Positions 47,271-56,058 of a stretch of DNA of 64,000 nucleotides are shown piece by piece; the stretch's first letter is position 1, and every line of letters begins with the position of its first letter. The position numbers were made by a program, and so were the translations under genes. Location of the stretch: contig CADCDO010000021.1 in NCBI GenBank assembly GCA_902800345.1, positions 1-64,000 on the forward strand, written 5' to 3'. Source of the stretch: Fibrobacter succinogenes (GTDB lineage Bacteria; Fibrobacterota; Fibrobacteria; Fibrobacterales; Fibrobacteraceae). Under the pieces are notes generated by a model. It had not been told where the DNA came from, ran no database searches, and saw only the letters and a list, made by a program, of their open reading frames with translations.

Positions 47271-48782
47271 ATGAAGAAATTAATTGTTGTCAATAATCCC
47301 AAAAATTGGAAATTACACGTTCCAGGAATAGATATCGTTTCGGCACAGGACTACCTGATTTCGAGCAAGTACACGAACGAACGCAACATGCGCGTGTTCA
47401 ACCTCTGTCGAGATTACAGCTACCAGAGCAAGGGCTACTACGTGTCGCTCCTGGCCGAGGCCCGCGGGCACAAGGTTATCCCGGGCGTCAAGAACATGCG
47501 CGACTTCAAGGCTCCGGCAGTCATCAAGCATATCTCCGACGAAATCGACAACCTGATTCAGAAAAGTTTCCACAAACTCACCGGCACGGAATTCGTACTC
47601 TCGATTTATTTTGGGCAGAACGTGAGCCCGCAATACCTGGAACTTTCGCAGGAACTCTACCGACTGTTCCAGGCACCGCTCCTGCGCGCGAAATTCGTAT
47701 TCAAGCAGAAGTGGTTCATCCAGAGCATCCGCCCGATTTGCGTCGATGAAATTCCCGAATCGCACATGGAATTCGTCGACAAGTTTGCGCAGGAATACTT
47801 CGAGAAGAGCCGCTATGCCTCGAGCAAAGAAGAAGATTACCTCTACGATTTGGGCATCCTTACGAATCCCGACGAAGTGGAACCGCCGAGCAACGCGCAA
47901 GCCATCCAGAACTTTATCAAGGCCGCCGAAGAAACGGGATTCCGTGTGGAGATGATTACCAAGAAGGACTACCCGCGCGTAGGCGAATTCGACGCCATCT
48001 TCATCCGCGAAACGACGAACGTGAACCACTACACCTACAGTTTCGCTCGCCGTGCGCAGTCGCTGGGCATCGCCGTCATCGACGACCCGGACAGCATATT
48101 GCGCTGTTCGAACAAGGTGTACCTGCAAGAACTGATGCAGGCGGCCAAGATTCATTCGCCGAAGACGATTATCGCGCATGCGGAAAACCGCCATACGCTC
48201 GCCAAGGAAATCGGGTTCCCAATGGTCATCAAGTCGCCGGATTCCAGCTTTTCGATGGGCGTAAAGAAGGCGAACAACAAAGAAGAACTGGAACAGATTC
48301 TGGACGAGATGTTCGAACACAGCGACCTGCTGATTGCCCAGGAATTCACGCCGACGGAATTCGACTGGCGCGTGGGCGTTCTCGACGGCAAGCCGCTTTA
48401 CGCCTGCAAGTACCACATGGCAAAAGGCCACTGGCAAATCTACAACTGGGAAAGCGACGACAAGAAGAGCGAAGCTTTCTCGGGAAAGTGCGAGAGCGTG
48501 CCTATCGAGATGGTGCCGCACGGAATCGTGAAGACGGCGCTGCGCATTTGCAGCCTCATCGGCAACGGGCTTTATGGTGTTGACTTGAAGGAATGGCACG
48601 GGCACCCGATTGTCATCGAGGTGAACGACAACCCGAGTATCGACGCGGGCATCGAAGACGGCGTCGGCAAGAGCAAGGTTTATCACGCCATCATGAGGTC
48701 ACTGCGCCACCGCATTGAAGAACGCATGAACGCCGCCCAGCATAAACTGCAAATGCACGAGAGGGATTTCTGGAACTATTAA
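47271..48782 (+). CDS. RimK-like ATP-grasp ligase with RLAN-type N-terminal domain
   Basis: 503 residues. The first 170 residues (VNNPKNWKLHVPGIDIVSAQDYL, RVFNLCRDYSYQSKGYYVSLLAEARGHKV) resemble the RLAN domain typically fused to RimK-like ATP-grasps. The ATP-grasp spans about 220-480: GFPMVIKSPDSSFSMGV, LLIAQEFTPTEFDWRVGVL, and the metal-binding VIEVNDNPSIDAGIEDG. Such enzymes form peptide or isopeptide bonds from an acyl-phosphate. Together with the C39-like peptidase and the GCS2-like enzyme it suggests synthesis and trimming of a small peptide. Substrate unknown. Confidence 0.85.
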   Translation: MKKLIVVNNPKNWKLHVPGIDIVSAQDYLISSKYTNERNMRVFNLCRDYSYQSKGYYVSLLAEARGHKVIPGVKNMRDFKAPAVIKHISDEIDNLIQKSFHKLTGTEFVLSIYFGQNVSPQYLELSQELYRLFQAPLLRAKFVFKQKWFIQSIRPICVDEIPESHMEFVDKFAQEYFEKSRYASSKEEDYLYDLGILTNPDEVEPPSNAQAIQNFIKAAEETGFRVEMITKKDYPRVGEFDAIFIRETTNVNHYTYSFARRAQSLGIAVIDDPDSILRCSNKVYLQELMQAAKIHSPKTIIAHAENRHTLAKEIGFPMVIKSPDSSFSMGVKKANNKEELEQILDEMFEHSDLLIAQEFTPTEFDWRVGVLDGKPLYACKYHMAKGHWQIYNWESDDKKSEAFSGKCESVPIEMVPHGIVKTALRICSLIGNGLYGVDLKEWHGHPIVIEVNDNPSIDAGIEDGVGKSKVYHAIMRSLRHRIEERMNAAQHKLQMHERDFWNY

Positions 48783-48787
48783 CGCAA

Positions 48788-48871
48788 CGTCATCCTGAGC
48801 GCGAATGCGCGAAGGATCCAGACCTGAAAAAGTCTAACCTGGATTCTTCCACCTTCGGTGTCAGAATGACG
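48788..48871. repeat. Dispersed palindromic element between RimK-like and GCS2-like genes
   Basis: CGTCATCCTGAGCGCGAATG...GAAGGATCCAG and inverted CTGGATTCTTCC...TCAGAATGACG, about 15 bp apart. Same layout as the copy at 47173, so two copies flank the RimK-like gene. Confidence 0.8.
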
Positions 48872-48881
48872 ATGTAAGAGA

Positions 48882-50114
48882 ATGATTATGGCAAATTTCA
48901 AGTTATGGCAGCGTTACGGTATCGAGATGGAGTACATGATCGTGGACAGGAACACGCTCGATGTGCTCCCGCGTGCCGACGTGGCTCTCGGAAAAAATGA
49001 AAAAGGCGAACAGCTCTCGGACGTGGAACACGGCCCCATCGGACTTTCAAACGAACTCGTGAGCCATGTGCTGGAATTCAAGTGTGCCGAACCCGTCGAA
49101 AGCCTCCACCATCTGGGAAAGACATTCCACAAGGAAATCGTGAAGGCGAACGAAACGCTCAAGAGCATCAACGCGATGCTCTTGCCCACAGCGGCCCACC
49201 CTTTCATGGACCCCGCCGTGATGCAGCTCTGGCCCTACGACTGCCTCGACATCTACGAGACTTATGACCGCATTTTCAACTGCAAGGGACACGGCTGGGC
49301 GAACCTGCAATCCACCCACATCAACCTCTCGTTCCACGGCGACGAGGAATTTGGCAAGCTCCACGGAGCCATCCGCGCGCTGTTGCCGTTGATTCCTGCC
49401 ATAGCGGCCTCTAGCCCGTTCCTGGACAGCAAATATTGCGGATTCCTGGACGGACGCATCGAAACCTACCGCCACAACCAAGAAAAGATTCCGAGCATTA
49501 CCGGAAAAGTCATCCCCGAAGCGGTATTCACGTACAAGGATTACGAAGAGCAGATTTTCAACCGCGTCAAGGCCGACATTGCGCCTTACGACCCGGAACA
49601 TCTGCTGAACCACTTCTTCTTGAACAGCCGCGGAGCCATCGCCCGTTTCGACCGAGGAGCCATAGAAATCCGCCTCGTCGACATCCAGGAATGTCCCGAT
49701 GCAGACATCGCGATTGCCGAATGGGAAGTCGCCGTCTTGAAAGGCCTTGTGGAGGGCGCTTTCGCAGGCGAAGCGGAAATCCGCAGCCTCGACACCGACG
49801 CCCTCGCCAAAATTTTACTTGCCACCACGCATTCCGCCGAAAAGACAGTAATAAGCGACCGCGACTACCTGAAAATCTGGGGAATTGACGCAAGCGAAAT
49901 CACCGCAGGTGAACTTGTCCAAAAAATCACCGACACGGTAAAAAGCAAAATTTCTTCGCACTCGCAGGAACTGCTCGCAAGCCTATTCAAACGCGGAACA
50001 CTTGCCAGCGCCCTCGTCAAGGCCGTCGGGGCCAACCCGATTCGCGACGATTTCGTGTATGAATACGGAAAATTGGCAAAATGTCTAGCAGAAAACAGAC
50101 TATACGGAATATAA
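48882..50114 (+). CDS. GCS2-type carboxylate-amine ligase
   Basis: 410 residues. Starts RYGIEMEYMIVD, the conserved N-terminal Glu pair of the glutamate-cysteine ligase family 2; WANLQSTHINLSFHGDEEF and SRGAIARFDRGAIEIRLVDIQECPDADIA also match. Members join Glu (or another carboxylate) to an amine using ATP. It starts ATG ATT ATG, so the first or third codon could be the start. With the two genes upstream it forms the amidoligase cassette; a gamma-glutamyl product is plausible. A plain role in glutathione synthesis would not explain the peptidase. Confidence 0.85.
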   Translation: MIMANFKLWQRYGIEMEYMIVDRNTLDVLPRADVALGKNEKGEQLSDVEHGPIGLSNELVSHVLEFKCAEPVESLHHLGKTFHKEIVKANETLKSINAMLLPTAAHPFMDPAVMQLWPYDCLDIYETYDRIFNCKGHGWANLQSTHINLSFHGDEEFGKLHGAIRALLPLIPAIAASSPFLDSKYCGFLDGRIETYRHNQEKIPSITGKVIPEAVFTYKDYEEQIFNRVKADIAPYDPEHLLNHFFLNSRGAIARFDRGAIEIRLVDIQECPDADIAIAEWEVAVLKGLVEGAFAGEAEIRSLDTDALAKILLATTHSAEKTVISDRDYLKIWGIDASEITAGELVQKITDTVKSKISSHSQELLASLFKRGTLASALVKAVGANPIRDDFVYEYGKLAKCLAENRLYGI

Positions 50115-50185
50115 AAGAATATATTTCATAGAGTACAACCCAAAATCACTAGCATAAACCGCCAACGAGGGAACACATATTCCAG

Positions 50186-51490
50186 ATGCCAAAGAAGTAC
50201 TCTATTCTTGCTGCATTCCTTTTCTGCGCACAGGTATTTCTAGCCTGTACCGAATCAAATCCGCCATTTCCTACAGAAGGGATTGGAGAGTCCCGGCCAA
50301 TACAGGAAGAGGCCACAAAGCCCGATTCAACCCAAAAAGAGGCCACAAAGCCCGATTCAATCCAAAAAGAAACAACAAACCCCGACTCAACAGAGGGTTC
50401 AACAAAGCTCTTTACAGGTTTTGACGAGAGGAACGCACTCCACACCTACATTTCGGGAAACGACTCAGGCGAGCTCTTTTCCGGCAGACTGTATCTGGAC
50501 TTTCCGGCGGATTCCTTCCTGACTAAATTCGAACTCGGCGACATCGTGACTGTGGCGATAAACGGCTACGACACCCTTGAAATGCCGGTAGCGGAAGCCT
50601 CGGGTGACGTGCCCATCGCATGGTTCGTGCTTTCGGCAATAAGCGGTTCCAACAGCCTGCTCTTGACCATGCATAACGGGGAACTGGCAGAAGTCCTTGG
50701 AATCACCGACGTAAAGACTCCCGTAGAAGTCATCGTGTCCATGAAAGACAAGGGCGGCTTTAAGTTCGGTCTCGAAATGCTCAATGTCCAGTACATGGGC
50801 GTTTACACGGAAAATTACCCGACCCTTTCCATTGAAGAATTCGCAAACTTCAGGGAAGTCCGCACCACAGGCATGGGAAAAAATAAGCTCTACCGTTCCT
50901 CCAGCCCCATCGACCCCGGCCTCGGACGCAATCTCAAAGTGGATTCCCTCGCGAAAGAAGCGGGCGTCGCCACGTTTATCAACCTTGCAGACACGGAAAA
51001 TAGCGCAAGATCCTTCAGGGACTTCGACAGTTCCTATTACGCATCGCAGAACGCCATCTTTTTGGCATTACCTGTAGAGTTCTTTTCCAGGCCTTTCGAA
51101 GAGGGACTTGCAAAAGGGTTCCGCTACATGATCGAACACGAAGGGCCGTACCTGGTACACTGCACCTATGGCATGGACCGTACCGGCTTTTCAATCGCCA
51201 TTCTGGAAGCGCTGATGGGGGCTACTACCGAAGAAATCCAAGCCGATTACGCAAAGACATTCAGCAACTACTACTATGTCACCGATGGAACACAAACCAT
51301 CCTGAACGGGCAACAGGTAGACTTTTTCAAAGCCGTCGTTCTAAGGAATCTAAAGGTCGTCTATCGCGCCAGGGGAATCGACATCCCCGACACAGGCAAT
51401 ATTGACTGGGCCTCCGCCACAGAAAAATATCTGGAAAAATACGGGTTGACCCCAGAAGAGATTTCCGCTTTGAAGGAAAAATTGAAGTAA
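50186..51490 (+). CDS. Lipoprotein with tyrosine/dual-specificity phosphatase-like domain
   Basis: 434 residues. Signal peptide with lipobox FLAC, then a short repeat (EATKPDSTQK-like, three copies, residues 40-70). Residues about 75-205 are beta-rich and unassigned. Residues about 215-430 read as a tyrosine phosphatase: KLYRSSSPIDPG, ATFINLADTE and the P-loop HCTYGMDRTG (Cys-x5-Arg) near residues 327-334. A phosphatase on the outside of the cell or in the periplasm, attached by lipid, might act on phosphoinositides, inositol phosphates or phosphoproteins; the substrate is unknown. Confidence 0.85.
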   Translation: MPKKYSILAAFLFCAQVFLACTESNPPFPTEGIGESRPIQEEATKPDSTQKEATKPDSIQKETTNPDSTEGSTKLFTGFDERNALHTYISGNDSGELFSGRLYLDFPADSFLTKFELGDIVTVAINGYDTLEMPVAEASGDVPIAWFVLSAISGSNSLLLTMHNGELAEVLGITDVKTPVEVIVSMKDKGGFKFGLEMLNVQYMGVYTENYPTLSIEEFANFREVRTTGMGKNKLYRSSSPIDPGLGRNLKVDSLAKEAGVATFINLADTENSARSFRDFDSSYYASQNAIFLALPVEFFSRPFEEGLAKGFRYMIEHEGPYLVHCTYGMDRTGFSIAILEALMGATTEEIQADYAKTFSNYYYVTDGTQTILNGQQVDFFKAVVLRNLKVVYRARGIDIPDTGNIDWASATEKYLEKYGLTPEEISALKEKLK

Positions 51491-51571
51491 CGCTATTTTC
51501 GACAAAGAAAATTTGTATTTTACCAGAAATACAAGAATCATTGAACACATTATTCAATGTTCAGGGAAAAT

Positions 51572-54055
51572 ATGAAATTTTTTCAGTTTTTGTCCGCAAT
51601 AGCATTCTCTTTTGCCATGGTAGCCTGCGGTGACGATTCATCCGCATCAGCCAATACCGAAGATGAATCCTCATCCTCGAATGTAGAGGATTCAAATTCC
51701 AGTAAATCCAAGAACAGCTCAAGTTCCAAAACGGATCCACTATCAAGCAGTTCCAAATCCGACATTTCATCATCTTCTTACAAACCAGCTTACGATACGT
51801 CCAAAGTTAAAAAAGGAACATTCATTGATAAACGTGATGGGCATGAGTACAAAACCATTACTGTCGAAGGACAGACTTGGATGGCGGAGAACCTGAACTA
51901 CGCACCCGCATCAAGTCTCGGATGCATCGAGGGCGACAAGGATTGCAGCAAGTATGGAAGAATCTACACTTGGGGAGAAATTATCGATTCTACAAAATCC
52001 CAGTGCGGACACACAACCATCTGCGAAAACCCTATTCAGGGCATTTGCCCGGATGGATGGAGGATTCCTGTATGGGACGATTGGGATATTTTGTTTGAAA
52101 AATTATATGGTTCCCACCCTTATTTCCTCAAATATGAGGGACTAGCCCCTTATCTGTTATCCAAGGATAACGAGCCGCCTTATAATGGAGTGGATTCATA
52201 TGGATTTTCAATTTCTATTCCCCCCCAAAGAAATTCGGCAGCATCGAGTTTCTTCATGGCAACGCAAGTGGAATTTGGAAAAGAAAGCTTTACACCCTAT
52301 TTTGTTGGAGTTAGTTTTGATAATGTTGACGATTACTATGATTATGCTTCAAAATTTACGGAATCAGGCATGCTGCGATGCATAAAGGGCGATTTGATCC
52401 CCGATGTGAGTAGGCCAGAAAATACATTTGGTGTGCGAGGCGACGACCGGAAGGTATGTGGTGGCGCTAAGCCACAATCTTTTATTTCAACGATGGCCTG
52501 CAATAAAAACGGGGAAAATAAGTGTACAAGAAATGAAGACGGTAGCGTTAGAATTGGACCTTGGTGGCATAATGGTACCGAATATGGACCGTTTGAAATG
52601 CTCATTGTGGGAAACGGCAAGAAAGAATGCCCCTTTGAGTGGCACATTCCTACCAGAACCGAATGGAGTAACCTTTTATATACCGTTGGAGGCTCCTGTT
52701 TTGCTGGGTACACACTCAAAGCGACGGAAGGCTGGGGCGACGACCATGCCCTTGATGCGTTTGGAGTCGGCATCAAGCCCACGGATGACAAGGGCGCAAG
52801 TTTCTTTATTGGAGGCTCTAGAAAAGGACAGATTGTAGGTCGAGTCGTATTTGCAAAGGGTTCGAACATCGCGAAAATCGAAGACGACACCTCGAATGTG
52901 TCCGGACTGTTCTGCATGAAGGGACGTTTGTTAGACGATACCTTAAGCTTGATGAATCCGAACCTTGAATATGGCTCATTTACCGACACCCGCGACAACA
53001 GAACCTACAAGACAATAAACATTGGACACACCAAATGGATGGCGGAAAACTTGAATTACAAAACGGATAGTAGCATCTGTTACAACAACTCTAAAGACGA
53101 TTTTTATTGCAACCGTTATGGACGGTTCTACACATACGAAGAAGCAAAAAACGCATGCCCTACAGGATGGCACTTGCCCACAAAAAAGGATTTTGACACT
53201 CTGTTATATATAGGATCACCAACCAAACATACATACAGTTTAGTGTCCGCAGAAAATCCTGGTTATGATGGAAACAACAGCTCTGGATTTTCACTTGTAA
53301 CGATGGGTTCCCAGCATAAAAACGGCACATTTTACGCCAAAGATAAAAATGCATTTTTATGGTCAGCTACAGAATTGGACGACTCCATCACTTATGTTCT
53401 AGACGTTTATCATGGCGATGGCATTAGCGATACAACATACATTGCAAAACTTTTATCAAATGTTAATTACAAAGGAAACATCCGTTGCGTCAGCGAAGAA
53501 AAAGTACCTTACGGATACACAGGAACATACGGCACACTTACAGACAACCGCGATGGACACGAATACAAGACCGTAGAAATCAACGGCGTAACATGGATGG
53601 CAGAGAACTTGAATTATGCATCAAGCACAGCCACCTGCTATCGCGATTCCTGCGACCACTATGGAATGCATTACACATATCCGTTCTCGGCAGATACCCT
53701 GGAGCCATTATGCCCTGAAGGCTGGCACATATCCACTACCGCAGATTGGGACAGTCTGCTCGCCTTCGTTCGCGCAAAAGACTCTTTAAATTACGCCTAC
53801 GATTTGAAAGACCCTTTCGCGTGGCCATCACGCGAAAGAGGCTACGACAAGTATGGATTTGGCCTTCTTCCCAATAGTTGCTACGATTCAAGGAGCAGAA
53901 ATGAACCGGCCGCATGCATCGGTGCCGAGAGTCTTATTAATGTAAATGCAGGATACTACTACAATCTTTCGACAAGCCCTAGGACTATTTATAAAAAGCA
54001 GATTGATAAAGTCGACCGTTTCCGCTTCGGTATCCGTTGCGTCAAAAACGATTAG
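51572..54055 (+). CDS. FISUMP lipoprotein with four domains
   Basis: 827 residues. ATG at 51572 has AGGG 7 nt upstream; ATG at 51557 is five codons earlier and less likely. Lipobox MVAC, then Ser-rich linker to about residue 75. Four FISUMP-type domains follow: about 85-275 (FIDKRDGHEYKTI ... MLRCIKG), 285-455 (a diverged one lacking the usual start), 465-650 (FTDTRDNRTYKTINIG ... IRCVSEE) and 655-827 (LTDNRDGHEYKTVEIN ... FGIRCVKND). Each holds WMAENLNY and CPxGWH(I/L)P elements. Exposed on the surface by inference; role unknown. Confidence 0.9.
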   Translation: MKFFQFLSAIAFSFAMVACGDDSSASANTEDESSSSNVEDSNSSKSKNSSSSKTDPLSSSSKSDISSSSYKPAYDTSKVKKGTFIDKRDGHEYKTITVEGQTWMAENLNYAPASSLGCIEGDKDCSKYGRIYTWGEIIDSTKSQCGHTTICENPIQGICPDGWRIPVWDDWDILFEKLYGSHPYFLKYEGLAPYLLSKDNEPPYNGVDSYGFSISIPPQRNSAASSFFMATQVEFGKESFTPYFVGVSFDNVDDYYDYASKFTESGMLRCIKGDLIPDVSRPENTFGVRGDDRKVCGGAKPQSFISTMACNKNGENKCTRNEDGSVRIGPWWHNGTEYGPFEMLIVGNGKKECPFEWHIPTRTEWSNLLYTVGGSCFAGYTLKATEGWGDDHALDAFGVGIKPTDDKGASFFIGGSRKGQIVGRVVFAKGSNIAKIEDDTSNVSGLFCMKGRLLDDTLSLMNPNLEYGSFTDTRDNRTYKTINIGHTKWMAENLNYKTDSSICYNNSKDDFYCNRYGRFYTYEEAKNACPTGWHLPTKKDFDTLLYIGSPTKHTYSLVSAENPGYDGNNSSGFSLVTMGSQHKNGTFYAKDKNAFLWSATELDDSITYVLDVYHGDGISDTTYIAKLLSNVNYKGNIRCVSEEKVPYGYTGTYGTLTDNRDGHEYKTVEINGVTWMAENLNYASSTATCYRDSCDHYGMHYTYPFSADTLEPLCPEGWHISTTADWDSLLAFVRAKDSLNYAYDLKDPFAWPSRERGYDKYGFGLLPNSCYDSRSRNEPAACIGAESLINVNAGYYYNLSTSPRTIYKKQIDKVDRFRFGIRCVKND

Positions 54056-54073
54056 GGTTTAAAATAAAGAAAA

Positions 54074-54107
54074 GCCCCGGGACTTACCCGAGGCGATTTT
54101 CTTTTTG
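54074..54107 (+). terminator. Terminator after the four-domain FISUMP gene
   Basis: Stem GCCCCGGG / CCCGAGGC with one mismatch and a 5-nt loop, followed by TTTTCTTTTT. It lies 18 bp after the stop at 54055. Confidence 0.8.
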
Positions 54108-54177
54108 CTCAAAGTCTGCCGAAGGCAGACGCGCCCATACCTCAAAGGCGCCCAGAAGGGCGCCGAGCTCATACCTA

Positions 54178-55164
54178 TTACAGGCAGTGAGCGCGCAGGT
54201 CTTCGTCGCTGAGCGTGCTGAGGTATGCAGGCGGCACGTCGAGCACGGTGAAGCAACCGGTCTTGCCGTCGTTAGCCTTCATGCGGAGAGCGGCGCGGGC
54301 GTAGGCCACGAGAACGCTCGTCGTGAATTCCGGGTTGGAATCGAGCTTGAGGCTGTATTCGATCACGTGCGTGTGTTCCTTGTTCATGCCGGTCTTGCCG
54401 GTACGAATCACGAAACCGCCGTGAGCGAGGCCGCTGTGGTTCTTGTTGAATTCTTCTTCGCTGATGAAGTTCACCGTGGTGTCGTATTCATCGAAGTAGT
54501 TCGGCATCGTCTTGATGGCGTTTTCGATGTAGGCCTTGTCGGCACCTTCTTCGGCAACAACGTAAACCAGGCGCGTGTGCTTCTGACGCGTGGTGAGTTC
54601 CGGCATGGAACCGCTACGCACGGCTTCGAGAGCGGCTTCCACCGGGCAGGTGTACTGCTTGGCGTTCTTCACGCCCTTGATGCGGCGGACAGCGTCGCTA
54701 TGGCCCTGGCTAACACCCTTGCCCCAGAACGTGTAGTCCTTGCCTTCCGGGAGGATAGACTGGGCGTACACGCGGTTCAGGCTGAACATGCCCGGGTCCC
54801 AACCGACGGAAATCATCGCGATCTTGCCGGCGGCCTTGGCGGCAGCGTCGACGGCAGCGAAGTGATGCGGAATCTTGGCGTGCGTGTCGAAGGAGTCGAT
54901 CACGTTGAACATGGCAGCGTACTTCGGGGTGAGCACCGGCAGGTCGGTAGCGGAACCGCCACAGATGATGAGCAGGTCCACCTTGTCCTTCCAGGCTTCC
55001 ATTTCAGAAACGTTCAGCACCGGAACGCCAGCCGTCTGGATCTTGACCGTAGCGGGGTCACGACGCGTGAAAACGGCGACGAGTTCCATATCCGGAGCCT
55101 GCTTCACGGCGCATTCCACACCGCGACCGAGGTTTCCATAACCGAGAATAGCAATCTTTGCCAT
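54178..55164 (-). CDS. ddh: meso-Diaminopimelate D-dehydrogenase
   Basis: 328 residues from ATG 55164 (AAGGA 7 nt upstream); the frame extends to 55299 but the added residues are not like the family. NADP-binding ILGYGNLGRGVECAV, then VFTRRDPATVKI, CGGSATDLP, the substrate-site VGWDPGMFSLNR, and GVSQGHSDAVRRIKGVKNAKQYTCP all match Ddh. It makes meso-diaminopimelate directly from tetrahydrodipicolinate with NADPH and ammonia, for peptidoglycan and lysine. This is the one-step alternative to the succinylase or aminotransferase routes. Confidence 0.94.
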   Translation of the reverse strand: MAKIAILGYGNLGRGVECAVKQAPDMELVAVFTRRDPATVKIQTAGVPVLNVSEMEAWKDKVDLLIICGGSATDLPVLTPKYAAMFNVIDSFDTHAKIPHHFAAVDAAAKAAGKIAMISVGWDPGMFSLNRVYAQSILPEGKDYTFWGKGVSQGHSDAVRRIKGVKNAKQYTCPVEAALEAVRSGSMPELTTRQKHTRLVYVVAEEGADKAYIENAIKTMPNYFDEYDTTVNFISEEEFNKNHSGLAHGGFVIRTGKTGMNKEHTHVIEYSLKLDSNPEFTTSVLVAYARAALRMKANDGKTGCFTVLDVPPAYLSTLSDEDLRAHCL

Positions 55165-55202
55165 AACAATGTCCTTGTTAAAAATTTTTGCGTGGAAAAT
55201 AT

Positions 55203-55237
55203 AGGAAAGTAGGAAGTAGGAAGTAGGAAGTAGACAG
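55203..55237. repeat. Short tandem GTAGGAA repeat
   Basis: AAGTAGGAAGTAGGAAGTAGG, about four units of a 7-bp word, in the gap upstream of ddh. The rest of the 230-bp gap contains no gene. Confidence 0.7.
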
Positions 55238-55394
55238 TGAAATTCATGTAAAAATTGTAGGTAGGGAAAGGGCGGTGCCCTAAAGCCCCGAGATTTCACT
55301 CAAAAAAAACTTTGAAGAATAGGACAGCACAAAAGGTTCCGATAAAAGGGACTCCTGCTGTTTTGCGAAGGGAAGAAAGAAGAATACGGAAAAA

Positions 55395-56021
55395 TTAATT
55401 CAGCATCACAGAAAACATGAGCATCACCGACGATGAACGGAAAACCCCATCGTCCTTGGACCAGTATTCACCGGAATTGTACGACAGCGAAACTCCCAAT
55501 CCAATATTCTCGCTCATCCACCAATCCTTACCGACACCCATATCAAAGCTAAAAGCCCTGAGTCCCGTGTTGCCGGAATATTTACGACTATTGAGCCTGT
55601 AACCCGTCACACCTAGCGCACCACTCAAAAAAACATTGTCCCAAACAGGCACGTAATAGGTCACTCCCCCGCCGACAAAAACAGAACTCACCACATAAAA
55701 ATCATGTTCCTGATACAACGGAAGCCCATATCGTGCTTCCCTGAAATTGGAATACATCACATAGCCCAAGTCTGCATGCAAAGCTAAACCGCGAACGACA
55801 TAATAACCCAATTTGCCATGGAGTTTCACTCCAAAGCCATCAGCCGTCAAAGAGGCCTCGCCATCCACATTTTCGAACGAAGCATACCCAAGCCCCATCG
55901 CCGCATTCGCAAACAAGCCGTCATGCGAAAACGGTTCGGCCAAAACAGTAAATGGCCCGGCCCAAACGGACGATGAGGCGACCGAAACGACAAGAAGCAA
56001 TAAAGCGAAGAGGTGTTTCAT
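55395..56021 (-). CDS. Small outer-membrane beta-barrel protein
   Basis: 208 residues from MKHLFALLLLVVSVASSSVWAG (ATG 56021), a clear signal peptide. The mature part alternates polar and hydrophobic residues in strands ending with aromatics (LGYASFENV, GYYVVRGLALHADLGYVMY, VFVGGGVTYYVPVW, LFLSGALG-like runs, GLGVSLSYNSGEYW) and finishes with VMLMFSVMLN. This is typical of an 8-strand barrel of the OmpW/OmpA/opacity type. Function unknown. It is the last gene of a group of three minus-strand envelope genes. Confidence 0.78.
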   Translation of the reverse strand: MKHLFALLLLVVSVASSSVWAGPFTVLAEPFSHDGLFANAAMGLGYASFENVDGEASLTADGFGVKLHGKLGYYVVRGLALHADLGYVMYSNFREARYGLPLYQEHDFYVVSSVFVGGGVTYYVPVWDNVFLSGALGVTGYRLNSRKYSGNTGLRAFSFDMGVGKDWWMSENIGLGVSLSYNSGEYWSKDDGVFRSSSVMLMFSVMLN

Positions 56022-56058
56022 AATGGTTTCCGTCCACACAATTTAGAAAAAACACCGC

